Assembly: GCF_030815485.1 (NCBI RefSeq)
Contig: NZ_JAUSWV010000002.1
Location: 6,386,001 to 6,450,000, forward strand
DNA: 64,000 nt
Direction of reading: 5' to 3'
Source: Streptomyces rishiriensis
Lineage (GTDB): Bacteria; Actinomycetota; Actinomycetes; Streptomycetales; Streptomycetaceae
The notes under the pieces were generated by a model, which made no database searches, was not told where the DNA came from, and saw nothing but the letters and a program-made list of their open reading frames with translations. The translations under genes were made by a program, and so were the position numbers. This document shows, piece by piece, positions 24,393-34,874 of the stretch (position 1 is its first letter; the number at the start of each line of letters is the position of its first letter).

Positions 24393-25922
24393 TCAGATGT
24401 CCCGGAAGATCTCGATCTGAGCCCCGACGGAGTTCAGCCGCTCGGCCAGGTCCTCGTAACCGCGGTTGATGACGTACACGTTGCGCAGCACCGATGTGCC
24501 TTCCGCCGCCATCATCGCCAGCAGCACGACCACCGCGGGCCGCAGCGCGGGCGGACACATCATTTCGGCGGCCCGCCAGCGGGTCGGACCCTCGACCAAC
24601 ACCCGGTGGGGGTCGAGGAGTTGAAGCCGCCCGCCGAGGCGGTTCAGGTCCGTCAGGTAGATCGCGCGGTTGTCGTAGACCCAGTCGTGGATGAGGGTCT
24701 TGCCCTGCGCGACGGCCGCGATGGCCGCGAAGAAGGGAACGTTGTCGATGTTCAGGCCGGGGAACGGCATCGGGTGGATCTTGTCGATCGGCGCCTCCAG
24801 CTTGGAAGGCCGGACGGTGAGATCGATCAGACGGGTGCGGCCGTTGTCGGCCGGGTACTCCGGCGTACGGTCGTGATCGAGCCCCATCTCCTCCAGGACC
24901 GCCAGCTCGATCTCCAGGAACTCGATGGGCACCCGGCGCACCGTCAGCTCCGACTCGGTGACCACGGCGGCGGCCAGCAGGCTCATCGCCTCGACCGGGT
25001 CCTCGGAGGGCGAGTAGTCGACGTCGACGTTGATGTTCGGCACACCGTGCACGGTGAGTGTGGTGCTTCCGATGCCCTCGACCCGCACCCCGAGCGCCTC
25101 CAGGAAGAAACACAGGTCCTGGACCATGTAGTTGGAAGAGGCGTTGCGGATAACGGTTACGCCGTCGTACCGGGCGGCGGCCAGCAGAGCGTTTTCGGTA
25201 ACCGTGTCCCCGCGCTCGGTCAGCACGATCGGCCGGTCCGGACGGACTGCGCGGTCGACGACGGCGTGGTACTGCCCCTCCGTCGCCGCGACCTCCAGTC
25301 CGAACCGTCGCAGCGCGATCATGTGCGGCTCGATGGTCCGCGTACCGAGGTCGCAGCCACCGGCGTACGGCAGCTTGAAGTGGTTCATCCGGTGCAGCAG
25401 CGGACCGAGGAACATGATGATGGAACGGGTGCGTACGGCGGCCTCGGCGTCGATCGCGTCCATGTCCAGCTCGCTCGGCGGCACGATCTCCAGGTCGACA
25501 CCGTCGTTGATCCAGCGGGTCCGTACGCCAATGGAGTTCAGGACCTCGAGGAGGCGGTAGACCTCCTCGATCCGGGCGACCCGGCGCAGCACCGTGCGCC
25601 CCTGGTTGAGCAGCGAGGCGCACAGCAGGGCCACACAGGCGTTCTTGCTGGTCTTGACGTCGATCGCGCCGGACAGCCGACGGCCGCCCACGACCCGCAG
25701 ATGCATCGGTCCCGCGTAGCCCAGAGAGACGATTTCACTGTCCAGGGCTTCACCGATTCGAGCGATCATCTCAAGGCTGATGTTTTGGTTGCCTCGCTCG
25801 ATGCGGTTGACAGCACTCTGGCTGGTTGCGAGCGCCTCGGCCAGCTGCGCCTGTGTCCAGCCCCGGTGCTGCCGGGCGTCACGGATGAGCTTGCCGATGC
25901 GTACGAGGTAGTCGTCTGCCAT
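24393..25922 (-). CDS. Fusion of XRE-type HTH and MurA-like enolpyruvyl transferase
   Basis: A 509-residue protein. Residues about 6-65 are a Cro/C1 helix-turn-helix (IGKLIRDARQHRGWTQAQLAEALATSQSAVNRIERGNQ). The rest is an EPSP-synthase-fold protein of the MurA type (VVGGRRLSGAIDVKTSKNACVALL near 75-100, YAGGCDLGTRTIEPHM carrying a cysteine where MurA has its catalytic Cys, GLNIDNVPFFAAI). MurA adds enolpyruvate to UDP-GlcNAc at the first step of peptidoglycan synthesis. Whether this copy is catalytic or is a UDP-GlcNAc-sensing regulator is unknown; both domain cores look intact. A palindrome 13 bases before the start suggests autoregulation. I recall an S. coelicolor homologue next to acnA. 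Confidence 0.9.
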   Translation of the reverse strand: MADDYLVRIGKLIRDARQHRGWTQAQLAEALATSQSAVNRIERGNQNISLEMIARIGEALDSEIVSLGYAGPMHLRVVGGRRLSGAIDVKTSKNACVALLCASLLNQGRTVLRRVARIEEVYRLLEVLNSIGVRTRWINDGVDLEIVPPSELDMDAIDAEAAVRTRSIIMFLGPLLHRMNHFKLPYAGGCDLGTRTIEPHMIALRRFGLEVAATEGQYHAVVDRAVRPDRPIVLTERGDTVTENALLAAARYDGVTVIRNASSNYMVQDLCFFLEALGVRVEGIGSTTLTVHGVPNINVDVDYSPSEDPVEAMSLLAAAVVTESELTVRRVPIEFLEIELAVLEEMGLDHDRTPEYPADNGRTRLIDLTVRPSKLEAPIDKIHPMPFPGLNIDNVPFFAAIAAVAQGKTLIHDWVYDNRAIYLTDLNRLGGRLQLLDPHRVLVEGPTRWRAAEMMCPPALRPAVVVLLAMMAAEGTSVLRNVYVINRGYEDLAERLNSVGAQIEIFRDI

Positions 25923-25934
25923 GAGGCTGAGGTT

Positions 25935-25950
25935 ATCTCAGATATGAGAT
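25935..25950. promoter_or_regulatory. Palindrome before the HTH-MurA gene
   Basis: ATCTCA-GATA-TGAGAT, perfect 6-bp arms, directly upstream of the start codon at 25922. Preceded by TT it reads TTATCTC, six bases, GAGAT, the same as the palindrome before acnA (26771-26788). Placement over the transcription start region fits an autorepression operator. Confidence 0.6.
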
Positions 25951-25986
25951 GGCGCCTCTCTGGGGGGCCGTTCGGGTGACGTCCCG

Positions 25987-26187
25987 TCAATGGTGCCTGT
26001 CCTTACGCGTACGCCGCCACCCGAAAGGTCCCGGCAAATCCACCGATGTCGTACGACGACCGGTGCTGCTGTGCGTTTGACGCGGCCCGTGCCGACCGCC
26101 GCCGGTCGTGATCGACCAGGAATGCCGATTGATGTTCAGTCGCACCCCGGGAAGGATGCGGAAACTCTTGCGGAAGGTGAGGGGCAT
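25987..26187 (-). CDS. DUF4236 family miniprotein
   Basis: A 66-residue protein beginning MPLTFRKSFRILPGVRLNIN and containing WSITTGG, the hallmark of DUF4236 (small basic proteins, function unknown, in phages and bacteria). ATG 26187 has GGAGG seven bases upstream; the longer open frame to 26292 is not needed. The C-terminal half is basic and low in complexity. It lies upstream of, and on the same strand as, the HTH-MurA gene, 36 bases from its operator. Confidence 0.78.
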   Translation of the reverse strand: MPLTFRKSFRILPGVRLNINRHSWSITTGGGRHGPRQTHSSTGRRTTSVDLPGPFGWRRTRKDRHH

Positions 26188-26320
26188 CGAGCCTCCATCG
26201 TCGCGAAGTGTCCGTTGGCCGACGTCTACCCCGGCTGGGCGGACCCATGACCGGGCGTTCGTGCGGCGAGCGGCCCAACGCGCCCGCGCCACAGCCGAGA
26301 TGCTCCTGGAAGCCTCGCCG

Positions 26321-26405
26321 GTGCTGCGGTGCTGCGGTGCTGCGGTGCTGCGGTGCTGCGGTGCTGCGGTGCTGCGGTGCTGCGGTGCTGCGGTGCTGCG
26401 GTGCC
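26321..26405. repeat. 9-bp tandem repeat (GTGCTGCGG)n
   Basis: Nine and a half perfect or nearly perfect copies of GTGCTGCGG in the gap between the DUF4236 gene and the acnA promoter. Perfect identity implies recent expansion. No gene is recognised in 26188-26760. Confidence 0.92.
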
Positions 26406-26771
26406 GGCCGGGAGCCCTGGCGCCCGGAAGCCCTGAGCCCGCGAGCCTGCGGAGCCCAGGAGACCCGGGAGTCCGGGAGGCCGGGTGGGGGGAGTGTGCG
26501 GAGCGGAGGTGCGCTCGGGCCGGGCGGGAGGGGCGTTACTGCCGACCGGTCCTCCGATGCCTTCGTCGGTGACGGCCGCCGGCGCACTTGCCTACGCGTC
26601 TGCTGCGCGGTGCGTGGCCGGGGTCACGGCCGCGGTGCGCTTCGGCGGCGGCAGACTGGTTCGTGTCTCCCGGCGGGAGCTGTCGCCTGGGCGGCGCAGT
26701 GCGAAACCCGACTTTCCGTGGGAGCGGTCAGCGAGCCCGGGCATGACCATTCAGCCCCCATGTACTAGAGT

Positions 26772-26789
26772 TATCTCGACATCGAGATA
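26772..26789. promoter_or_regulatory. Palindrome in the acnA upstream region
   Basis: TATCTCGACATCGAGATA has perfect 8-bp arms around CA and lies about 140 bases before the acnA start. It shares TTATCTC, six bases, GAGAT with the element before the HTH-MurA gene, making that regulator a candidate ligand. Confidence 0.6.
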
Positions 26790-26844
26790 TCTGCCGAGGC
26801 GCCCCGCAGTCGCACGCGCTAGTCGGTCTGGCAGTAAGGGTTAC

Positions 26845-26863
26845 CTAACTTAGCCTGACCTTA
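26845..26863. promoter_or_regulatory. Candidate iron box upstream of acnA
   Basis: CTAACTTAGCCTGACCTTA, read on the other strand, agrees by eye with 13 of 19 positions of the DmdR/IdeR iron box (TTAGGTTAGGCTCACCTAA). The location, 68 bases before a Fe-S enzyme gene, is fitting; iron-replete regulators commonly adjust aconitase. Confidence 0.5.
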
Positions 26864-26930
26864 GCGGATCGGCCAAGCCCGCGTGGCGGCAGGATGCGGT
26901 GGTAAGCGCACATCAATGAAGGAGACTGTC

Positions 26931-29648
<2,718 letters not shown>

Positions 29649-29653
29649 CCGAT

Positions 29654-29795
29654 TCGGTAAGCGGTTCCGCAACCGATCGCTCAAGCGGTTCCGCAACCGA
29701 TCGCTCAAGCGGTTCCGCAACCGATTGCATAAGCGGTTGCGCAATCGATCGAGCGACGGTTTCGCAACTGATCCGGTAAGCGGTTCAGTAAACGG
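29654..29795. repeat. 24-bp tandem array downstream of acnA
   Basis: Five to six units of 24 bp (for example CGCTCAAGCGGTTCCGCAAC plus CGAT); units two and three are identical. The first begins TCGGTAAGCGGT, clearly related to the TCGGTAACCGGT units of the array at 17062-17565. It lies between the stop codon and the terminator, so it is transcribed with acnA. Confidence 0.88.
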
Positions 29796-29832
29796 CAGGG
29801 CGAGCCGAACGGCACGGCAAGGCACGGTAGTG

Positions 29833-29869
29833 AAGGGCCGCATCCCCGTCAGCGGGGGTGCGGCCCTTT
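29833..29869 (+). terminator. acnA terminator
   Basis: AAGGGCCGCA, one base, CCCCG, loop TCAG, CGGGG, one base, TGCGGCCCTTT: an almost perfect long stem ending in TTT, 185 bases after acnA. Confidence 0.9.
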
Positions 29870-30117
29870 GTCGTGCTGCAGGACGCCGAGCCCCCATTGG
29901 ATGCAAGGGCCGCCAAGCCCCGCCGGCGCAGGCCAGTTGGCGGACTTACGCGGTCCCCAGGGCGGAAGTCGCGAGAAGCCACTGATGGGTGCAGGTGGGT
30001 GCAGGTGGGAACCCCGCCTGCCACTCCCGCTCGAGGAGCAGGACGAACGCCGGTACCCACGGCTTCGGCTCAGTCGGAACACAGGGTTCCCTCAGTCAAC
30101 AGGGACAGGATCAGGAC

Positions 30118-30843
30118 ATGGCTGGCATCTCCGGTACTCGAAGCGAACGGGTCCGCGTTCTGATCGTCGACGACGAGCCCGCGCTCACCGAAGTGCTCTC
30201 CGTGGCCGTCACCGAGGCGGGCTGGCGCCCCTACCCGGCCGCCGATGGGCACAGTGCGCTCAGGATCGCGCGCGGCTGCGCCCCGCACGCCGTCGTTCTC
30301 GACGGCATGCTGCCCGACCTGGACGGCATCCAGGTCCTGCGCCGCCTGCGCCATGAGAATCCCGAGCTGCCGATCCTCATGCTCACCGCCCGCGACGCCC
30401 TGGAGTTCCGCATCGACGGGTTGGAGAACGGAGCCGACGACTACGTCACGAAACCGTTCTCTCTGGAAGAGGTCGTGCTGCGGCTGCGCGGACTGCTGCG
30501 GCGGTCCGGCGCCGAAGGGACGCGCACCGACGATCCCGTGCGCGTCCTCGGTGAGTTGGTGCTGACCGGCGAGTCCCGTGAGGTGCACCGCGACGGCTCG
30601 CGGATCGCCCTGACCGCCAAGGAGTACGAACTGCTCAGTCTGCTGATGGAGCACCCGCGGCAGGTGCTCAGCAAGGCGCAGATCCTCGAACACGTCTGGA
30701 CCAGCTCCTTCGGCGGCGGCGGAAACCTGGTCGAGGTGTACATCTCCAGTCTGCGCCGGAAACTCGACCGCGGCCGCTCTCCCATGATCCACACCGTGCG
30801 CGGGCTGGGGTACGCGCTCAGGCCGGCGGAGGACGGAAGATGA
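30118..30843 (+). CDS. OmpR/PhoB-family response regulator
   Basis: A 241-residue regulator. The receiver domain shows VLIVDDEPALTE, phosphoacceptor Asp in AVVLDGMLPDLDG, the Thr in LMLTARDA and the Lys in YVTKPFSLEEVV. The winged helix shows LTAKEYELLSLLMEHPRQVLSKAQILEHVW and TVRGLGYALR. ATG 30118 (MAGISGTRSERVRVLIVDDE) is used rather than an upstream in-frame start in a Ser/Arg-rich leader. Its stop overlaps the sensor kinase start (ATGA), so both are coexpressed. The target genes are unknown. Confidence 0.93.
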   Translation: MAGISGTRSERVRVLIVDDEPALTEVLSVAVTEAGWRPYPAADGHSALRIARGCAPHAVVLDGMLPDLDGIQVLRRLRHENPELPILMLTARDALEFRIDGLENGADDYVTKPFSLEEVVLRLRGLLRRSGAEGTRTDDPVRVLGELVLTGESREVHRDGSRIALTAKEYELLSLLMEHPRQVLSKAQILEHVWTSSFGGGGNLVEVYISSLRRKLDRGRSPMIHTVRGLGYALRPAEDGR

Positions 30844-32657
30844 GGATCCATCCGAATGGCGCCCGCCCGAGGGACACCGTCCCGACGGATGTCCGTCCAG
30901 AGGCTGCCGTCCCGACGACTGTCCGTCCAGAGGCTGTCGGCCTGACGGATGTCCCTCCAGGGGCTGTTCACCTGCGGGATGTTTCTCCAGCGGCTGCGGC
31001 TATGGCTTCGACGCAGGCACGTCTGGAGCGCGCCGGACCGCTAGGTTCCGGACCGATTGATGCCAGCCCGGTGGATGTCGGTTCGGTGGATGTCGGTTCG
31101 GGGGAGGCCCGTCCGAGGGGTATCGATCGGTGGGGTTTCCGTATGTGGGATGCCCGCCCGCGGGGCGGCTCCCTGCGCACTCGTCTCCTGGTCTTCATCG
31201 GCGTCGTTCTCGCCGCCGTGTGCGCCATGATGGCGCTCACAACCGTTTACGCACAGCGTGCCTACCTGCTGGGCAACCTGGACGACCGAGTCACCAACGC
31301 CGCGGAACGCGGCGTGGGCGGCGCCTCCCTCCACCCGGACCTGGCCCAGGACCTCACGTTTCTCAACGAGAGCGGCCATCCGGCCGGCATGCTCGCCGCC
31401 CGCCTGGACGCCGACGGCTTCGTCCTCGCGGCGGCGACGGTGGGCCAGGACGCTCCGCCGCAGAACCTGACCGAAACCCAGATCGCGACCCTGAGGGGCA
31501 TCGAGGCCGACGGCGGCCTGTACACCAGGACGGTCCCCGGCCTGGGCACCTACCGCTTCACCGTCCTCGGCAACAACGGCGTACGCGTTCTCACCGGCCT
31601 TCCGATGGACGACGTCCAGGACATGATCAGCGGCCTGGTGGTCGTGGAGGCGGTCGTGGCCGCGGCGGGTCTGACAGTGGCCGGCTGCGTCTGCGCGATG
31701 GTCATACGACGTCAACTGCGCCCCCTCGGCAGGGTCGCCGCCACCGCCGTCGAGGTCTCGCACGCCCCGCTCTGCCACGGCGAGGTAACCGGTCTCACCC
31801 GGGTTCCCGAACGGGACACCGCCCCCGGAAGCGAGGCCGGCCAAGTGGGCGCAGCTCTGAACCGCATGATCGACCACGTGGAGTCCTCGCTCGCCGAACG
31901 CCAGCGCAGTGAGGAGCGGATGCGCCGCAGCGAGGAACGCATGCGCCGCTTCCTGGCCGATGCCAGTCACGAACTGCGCACTCCCCTCGCCTCCATCGCC
32001 GGATACGCGGAGCTGATGAACCGGGGAACGGACCGCATCGAACCGGGACTGGCCTGGCGCCGGGTGACGGCCGAGTCGGCGCGGATGACAGGCCTGGTGG
32101 AAGACCTGCTGCTGCTCGCCCGACTGGACGAGGGCAGGCCGCTGCAATCCGCCGAGGTGGACCTTGCTGCGCTCGTCGCCGAGGCGGTGTGGGACGCCCG
32201 GGCCGCGGGCAGCGGTCACGACTGGCAACTGGAGCTGTTCCTCGACGAGACGCCGCTGGTCCTCGGCGACGAGGCCCGCCTCCATCAGGTGGTCGCCAAC
32301 CTGTTGGCCAACGCGCGTGTGCACACACCTGTTGGCACGAGTGTCGTGGCGGTGGTGGAGGCGCGACGGGGAACGTGCGCGGTGCGCGTCCGGGATGACG
32401 GCCCAGGCATCCCGCCCGACCTCCTCCCAACCGTCTTCGAACGCTTCACCCGCGCCGACGTCTCCCGGGTCCGCGCCACGAAGGGCAGCGGTGCCGGTCT
32501 CGGCCTCGCCATCGTCGCGGCGATCACAGCGGCCCATGGCGGTCATATCGGCGTTCACAGCGAACCGGGCCGCACGGAGTTCACGGTCGAACTCCCGCTC
32601 GTGGGGGATACCGGAGCGGACACCCTGACGTGGAGTCCACGGGTGTCGGTGCAATGA
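30840..32657 (+). CDS. Sensor histidine kinase with repetitive N-terminus
   Basis: A 605-residue kinase partnered with the preceding regulator. The order is: a cytoplasmic N-terminal tail of about 120 residues with 10-residue repeats (VRPEAAVPTT, VRPEAVGLTD, VPPGAVHLRD); a first membrane segment (LLVFIGVVLAAVCAMMALTT); an extracellular sensor loop of about 140 residues; a second membrane segment (GLVVVEAVVAAAGLTVAGCV); a HAMP-like linker; the H-box FLADASHELRTPLASIAGY; and N and G boxes (ANLLANARVHTP, VRDDGPGIPPDLL, GSGAGLGLAIV). All catalytic boxes are intact. A start nearer the first membrane segment cannot be excluded, but the ATGA overlap favours 30840. Confidence 0.92.
   Translation: MRIHPNGARPRDTVPTDVRPEAAVPTTVRPEAVGLTDVPPGAVHLRDVSPAAAAMASTQARLERAGPLGSGPIDASPVDVGSVDVGSGEARPRGIDRWGFRMWDARPRGGSLRTRLLVFIGVVLAAVCAMMALTTVYAQRAYLLGNLDDRVTNAAERGVGGASLHPDLAQDLTFLNESGHPAGMLAARLDADGFVLAAATVGQDAPPQNLTETQIATLRGIEADGGLYTRTVPGLGTYRFTVLGNNGVRVLTGLPMDDVQDMISGLVVVEAVVAAAGLTVAGCVCAMVIRRQLRPLGRVAATAVEVSHAPLCHGEVTGLTRVPERDTAPGSEAGQVGAALNRMIDHVESSLAERQRSEERMRRSEERMRRFLADASHELRTPLASIAGYAELMNRGTDRIEPGLAWRRVTAESARMTGLVEDLLLLARLDEGRPLQSAEVDLAALVAEAVWDARAAGSGHDWQLELFLDETPLVLGDEARLHQVVANLLANARVHTPVGTSVVAVVEARRGTCAVRVRDDGPGIPPDLLPTVFERFTRADVSRVRATKGSGAGLGLAIVAAITAAHGGHIGVHSEPGRTEFTVELPLVGDTGADTLTWSPRVSVQ
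30887..31000. repeat. 30-bp in-frame repeat at the sensor-kinase N-terminus
   Basis: Almost four copies of a 30-bp unit (with GATGTCCGTCCAGAGGCTG or variants) encode the 10-residue repeats; a second 15-bp repeat (GTGGATGTCGGTTCG twice) lies at 31070-31100. Confidence 0.8.
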
Positions 32658-32920
32658 GCCGAAGCGCCGCCCAGTGCCGAGCCGGCGCGCCCCGACACGC
32701 CACGCGGTGACTGCACTCAGCCAGACCACACCACGCACAGCCCGACCACACCGCGCACAGCCCAACCCACTCCACCCGGCCGTCTCGCCCGCTTCCTCCG
32801 GCTGTTGCCGCACTGGACCGAGGCCGACTGCCAGGCGCCGTTCGCGTTCGGCCCGCTCTACGGTGAGACGAACGGCAGGGCCCCGACCCAGCAGCATCTA
32901 GCCTGTGTGGTTCGCACACC

Positions 32921-33020
32921 CAACGGCAACGGCAACGGCAACGGTTACGGCAACCGCAACCGCAACAGCAGCGGCACCGGCAACGGCAACGGTTACGGCA
33001 ACCGCAACCGCAACCGCAAC
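32921..33020. repeat. Hexanucleotide GGCAAC repeat region
   Basis: Runs of GGCAAC and CGCAAC, containing a duplicated block of about 36 bp (GGCAACGGCAACGGTTACGG and on). It lies in the 664-base gap between the sensor kinase and the LPMO gene. No gene is recognised in the gap; the promoter of the LPMO is at its right end. Confidence 0.85.
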
Positions 33021-33129
33021 GACCGAAACGATTGCGGCAATGGCAACAAAAGTTTCTGTGCCAGCACTCTGGGCGCCGCCGCACCACCACTGACAAGTCG
33101 CCGTTTCGCGGCAGCGCCGTACGCGCCCG

Positions 33130-33158
33130 TTTACAAGTCGACCGGACGGCGCTACCTT
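33130..33158 (+). promoter_or_regulatory. Predicted LPMO promoter
   Basis: TTTACA, 17 bases, TACCTT, a good housekeeping-type match, 164 bases before the LPMO start and directly ahead of the CebR-type palindrome. Confidence 0.55.
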
Positions 33159-33173
33159 CCGCCACAGGTGAAG

Positions 33174-33187
33174 TGGGAGCGCTCCCA
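33174..33187. promoter_or_regulatory. CebR operator (cellobiose-responsive)
   Basis: TGGGAGCGCTCCCA, an exact match to the 14-bp palindrome known to bind the LacI-family repressor CebR in Streptomyces. It sits about 15 bases after the predicted -10 box, where bound repressor would block transcription until cello-oligosaccharides are present. Confidence 0.88.
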
Positions 33188-33321
33188 CAATATCTCGCGT
33201 CCGGCGGACCGGAACCTGTCGGCCTCGGGTCCGGGAGGCTCCCACTTCACGCCCCCACACCCGCATCCGCAGTGCACCCCATGCACGCACGGTCCGTACA
33301 CGGAAGGCGGAGTCATTCGCC

Positions 33322-34398
33322 ATGCAATCTGTCATGATCACGTCACAAGTGCGGTCGAGGTTACGCACCCGGGCCCTTCTCCTCGTCCTCCTCGCGCTGC
33401 TGGCCACTGTCCCCGCCCTGGGCTTGATCCTCACGACCGGCGGCAAGGCCGAGGCTCACGGCACCCCTATGAAACCCGGCAGCCGCACTTTCCTGTGCTG
33501 GCAGGACGGCCTCACCGACACCGGTGAGATCAAGCCGGTCAATCCCGCATGCAGGAACGCGCAGCAGGTAAGCGGTACCACGCCGTTCTACAACTGGTTC
33601 TCGGTGCTGCGTTCCGACGGGGCCGGCCGCACCCGCGGCTTCGTGCCGGACGGCCAGCTGTGCAGCGGTGGCAACACCAACTTCACCGGTTTCGACGCGG
33701 CCCGCAGTGACTGGCCGCTCACCCATCTCACGTCGGGCGCGAACGTCGACTTCTCCTACAACGCCTGGGCTGCGCACCCGGGTTGGTTCTACGTCTACGT
33801 CACCAAGGACGGCTTCGACCCGACTCGGACCCTCACCTGGGACACCATGGAAAGTCAGCCCTTCCTCTCCGTCGACCACCCGCCGCTCAACGGCAGTCCG
33901 GGCACGGTCGAGGCCAACTACTCCTGGAACGGCCAGCTTCCGGCTGGCAAGTCCGGCCGGCACATCATCTACATGGTCTGGCAGCGCTCGGACAGCGCCG
34001 AGACGTTCTACTCCTGCTCCGACGTTGTCTTCGACGGCGGGAACGGCGAGGTAACCGGTATCCACGAGCCGGGCAACCCGACCGAGCCGGTTCCCGGTAC
34101 CTGCACCGCCACCCGGCGGACCACCAACACCTGGACCGGTGGCTACCAGTCCGAAGTGACCGTCACCAACTCCGGCGACGTTCCGATGCTCGGCTGGATG
34201 GTCGACTGGACGTTGCCCGGCGGTCAGTCGGTGGCCAGTCTCTGGAGCGGCAACGCGACGTACAACGGACAGGCGGTGATGGTCCACAACGCCGACTGGA
34301 ACGGCTCGTTGAGTCCGGGCCAGACCGCGACGTTCGGATACGTCGTCTCCGGCACGGGCGGTGACAGCGCCACGAGCCTTCCCTGCAGGGTCGGCTGA
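33322..34398 (+). CDS. Secreted AA10 lytic polysaccharide monooxygenase with CBM2 (cellulose-active type)
   Basis: A 358-residue protein. Signal peptide residues 1-45 end in AEA, exposing His46 as the new N-terminus (HGTPMKPGSR); a second copper-ligand His lies in WAAHPGWFY. Together they form the histidine brace. The catalytic domain spans about 46-235. A short Pro/Gly linker (HEPGNPTEPVPG) leads to a C-terminal family 2 carbohydrate-binding module (about 255-355) with CTATRR, WTGGYQ and WMVDWTLPGG. The architecture matches Streptomyces CelS2, which oxidatively cuts cellulose. GGAAGGCGGAG lies upstream of the ATG; MITSQV four codons later is an alternative start. The CebR box supports cellulose induction. 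Confidence 0.93.
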   Translation: MQSVMITSQVRSRLRTRALLLVLLALLATVPALGLILTTGGKAEAHGTPMKPGSRTFLCWQDGLTDTGEIKPVNPACRNAQQVSGTTPFYNWFSVLRSDGAGRTRGFVPDGQLCSGGNTNFTGFDAARSDWPLTHLTSGANVDFSYNAWAAHPGWFYVYVTKDGFDPTRTLTWDTMESQPFLSVDHPPLNGSPGTVEANYSWNGQLPAGKSGRHIIYMVWQRSDSAETFYSCSDVVFDGGNGEVTGIHEPGNPTEPVPGTCTATRRTTNTWTGGYQSEVTVTNSGDVPMLGWMVDWTLPGGQSVASLWSGNATYNGQAVMVHNADWNGSLSPGQTATFGYVVSGTGGDSATSLPCRVG

Positions 34399-34414
34399 GC
34401 ACGAGCAGCTCAGG

Positions 34415-34456
34415 GCGGGCCCGGTGGGCGGCGAGCCGCACGCCCACCGGGCCCGC
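34415..34456 (+). terminator. LPMO terminator
   Basis: A perfect 16-bp stem, GCGGGCCCGGTGGGCG with CGCCCACCGGGCCCGC, around a 10-base loop, 17 bases after the LPMO stop. Confidence 0.85.
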
Positions 34457-34537
34457 GAGCCGGTCCTGCCCCAAGGGGGGTGCGGGGCGGCCCGGGGTGT
34501 CCCCGCCCGGACGGTGCACGGAAGGGGATCGCATTTC

Positions 34538-34549
34538 GACAACGTTGTC
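34538..34549. promoter_or_regulatory. Orphan GACAACGTTGTC palindrome
   Basis: The same 12-bp perfect palindrome as at 41143-41154 before the GH92 gene. Here no gene starts nearby: the LPMO ends on the left and the esterase ends on the right. It may be left over from a deleted promoter. Confidence 0.5.
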
Positions 34550-34743
34550 TGGACGTCGTCCGGACGATCTTAGCGGTTCAACGCGTGTAGTACGCAATAG
34601 AGTTGGATGGAGATCGACAGAGAAACTCCGCCGCCGTCCAGCGCCTGGAATGTCCTCGAGCAGGTGATACGTAGTCGCTTCCGCCGGACCGCCGGAGCTT
34701 CGCACCGAAGCGCTTGAAGCACCGAGGTATCGAAGCGCCGCTG

Positions 34744-34812
34744 CTGGAGCCCCGCGCCGAAGTGCCGGAGCCCCGCGCCGCCGAGGTGCCGGAGCCCCGC
34801 GCCGAAGTGCCG
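34744..34812. repeat. GC-rich tandem repeat after the esterase fragment
   Basis: Three imperfect copies of about 21-24 bp (GGAGCCCCGCGCCGAAGTGC and variants) in the gap 34457-34874, which holds no recognisable gene. Confidence 0.75.
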
Positions 34813-34874
34813 CCCGGTCCCCAACGTAACGAGCAGCGCCGTCTCCGGCCCCGGGAGACGGCGTGATGCGGACG

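Noticed and set aside
26108..26768. Plus-strand ORFs with AVLRCCGA repeats upstream of acnA
   Set aside because: Made by the 9-bp tandem repeat; they run antisense to the DUF4236 gene and across the palindrome region.
32905..33093. ORFs with Asn/Gly or Thr/Ala repeats before the LPMO gene
   Set aside because: Produced by the GGCAAC hexamer tract; they overlap one another in several frames and lack starts with ribosome sites.
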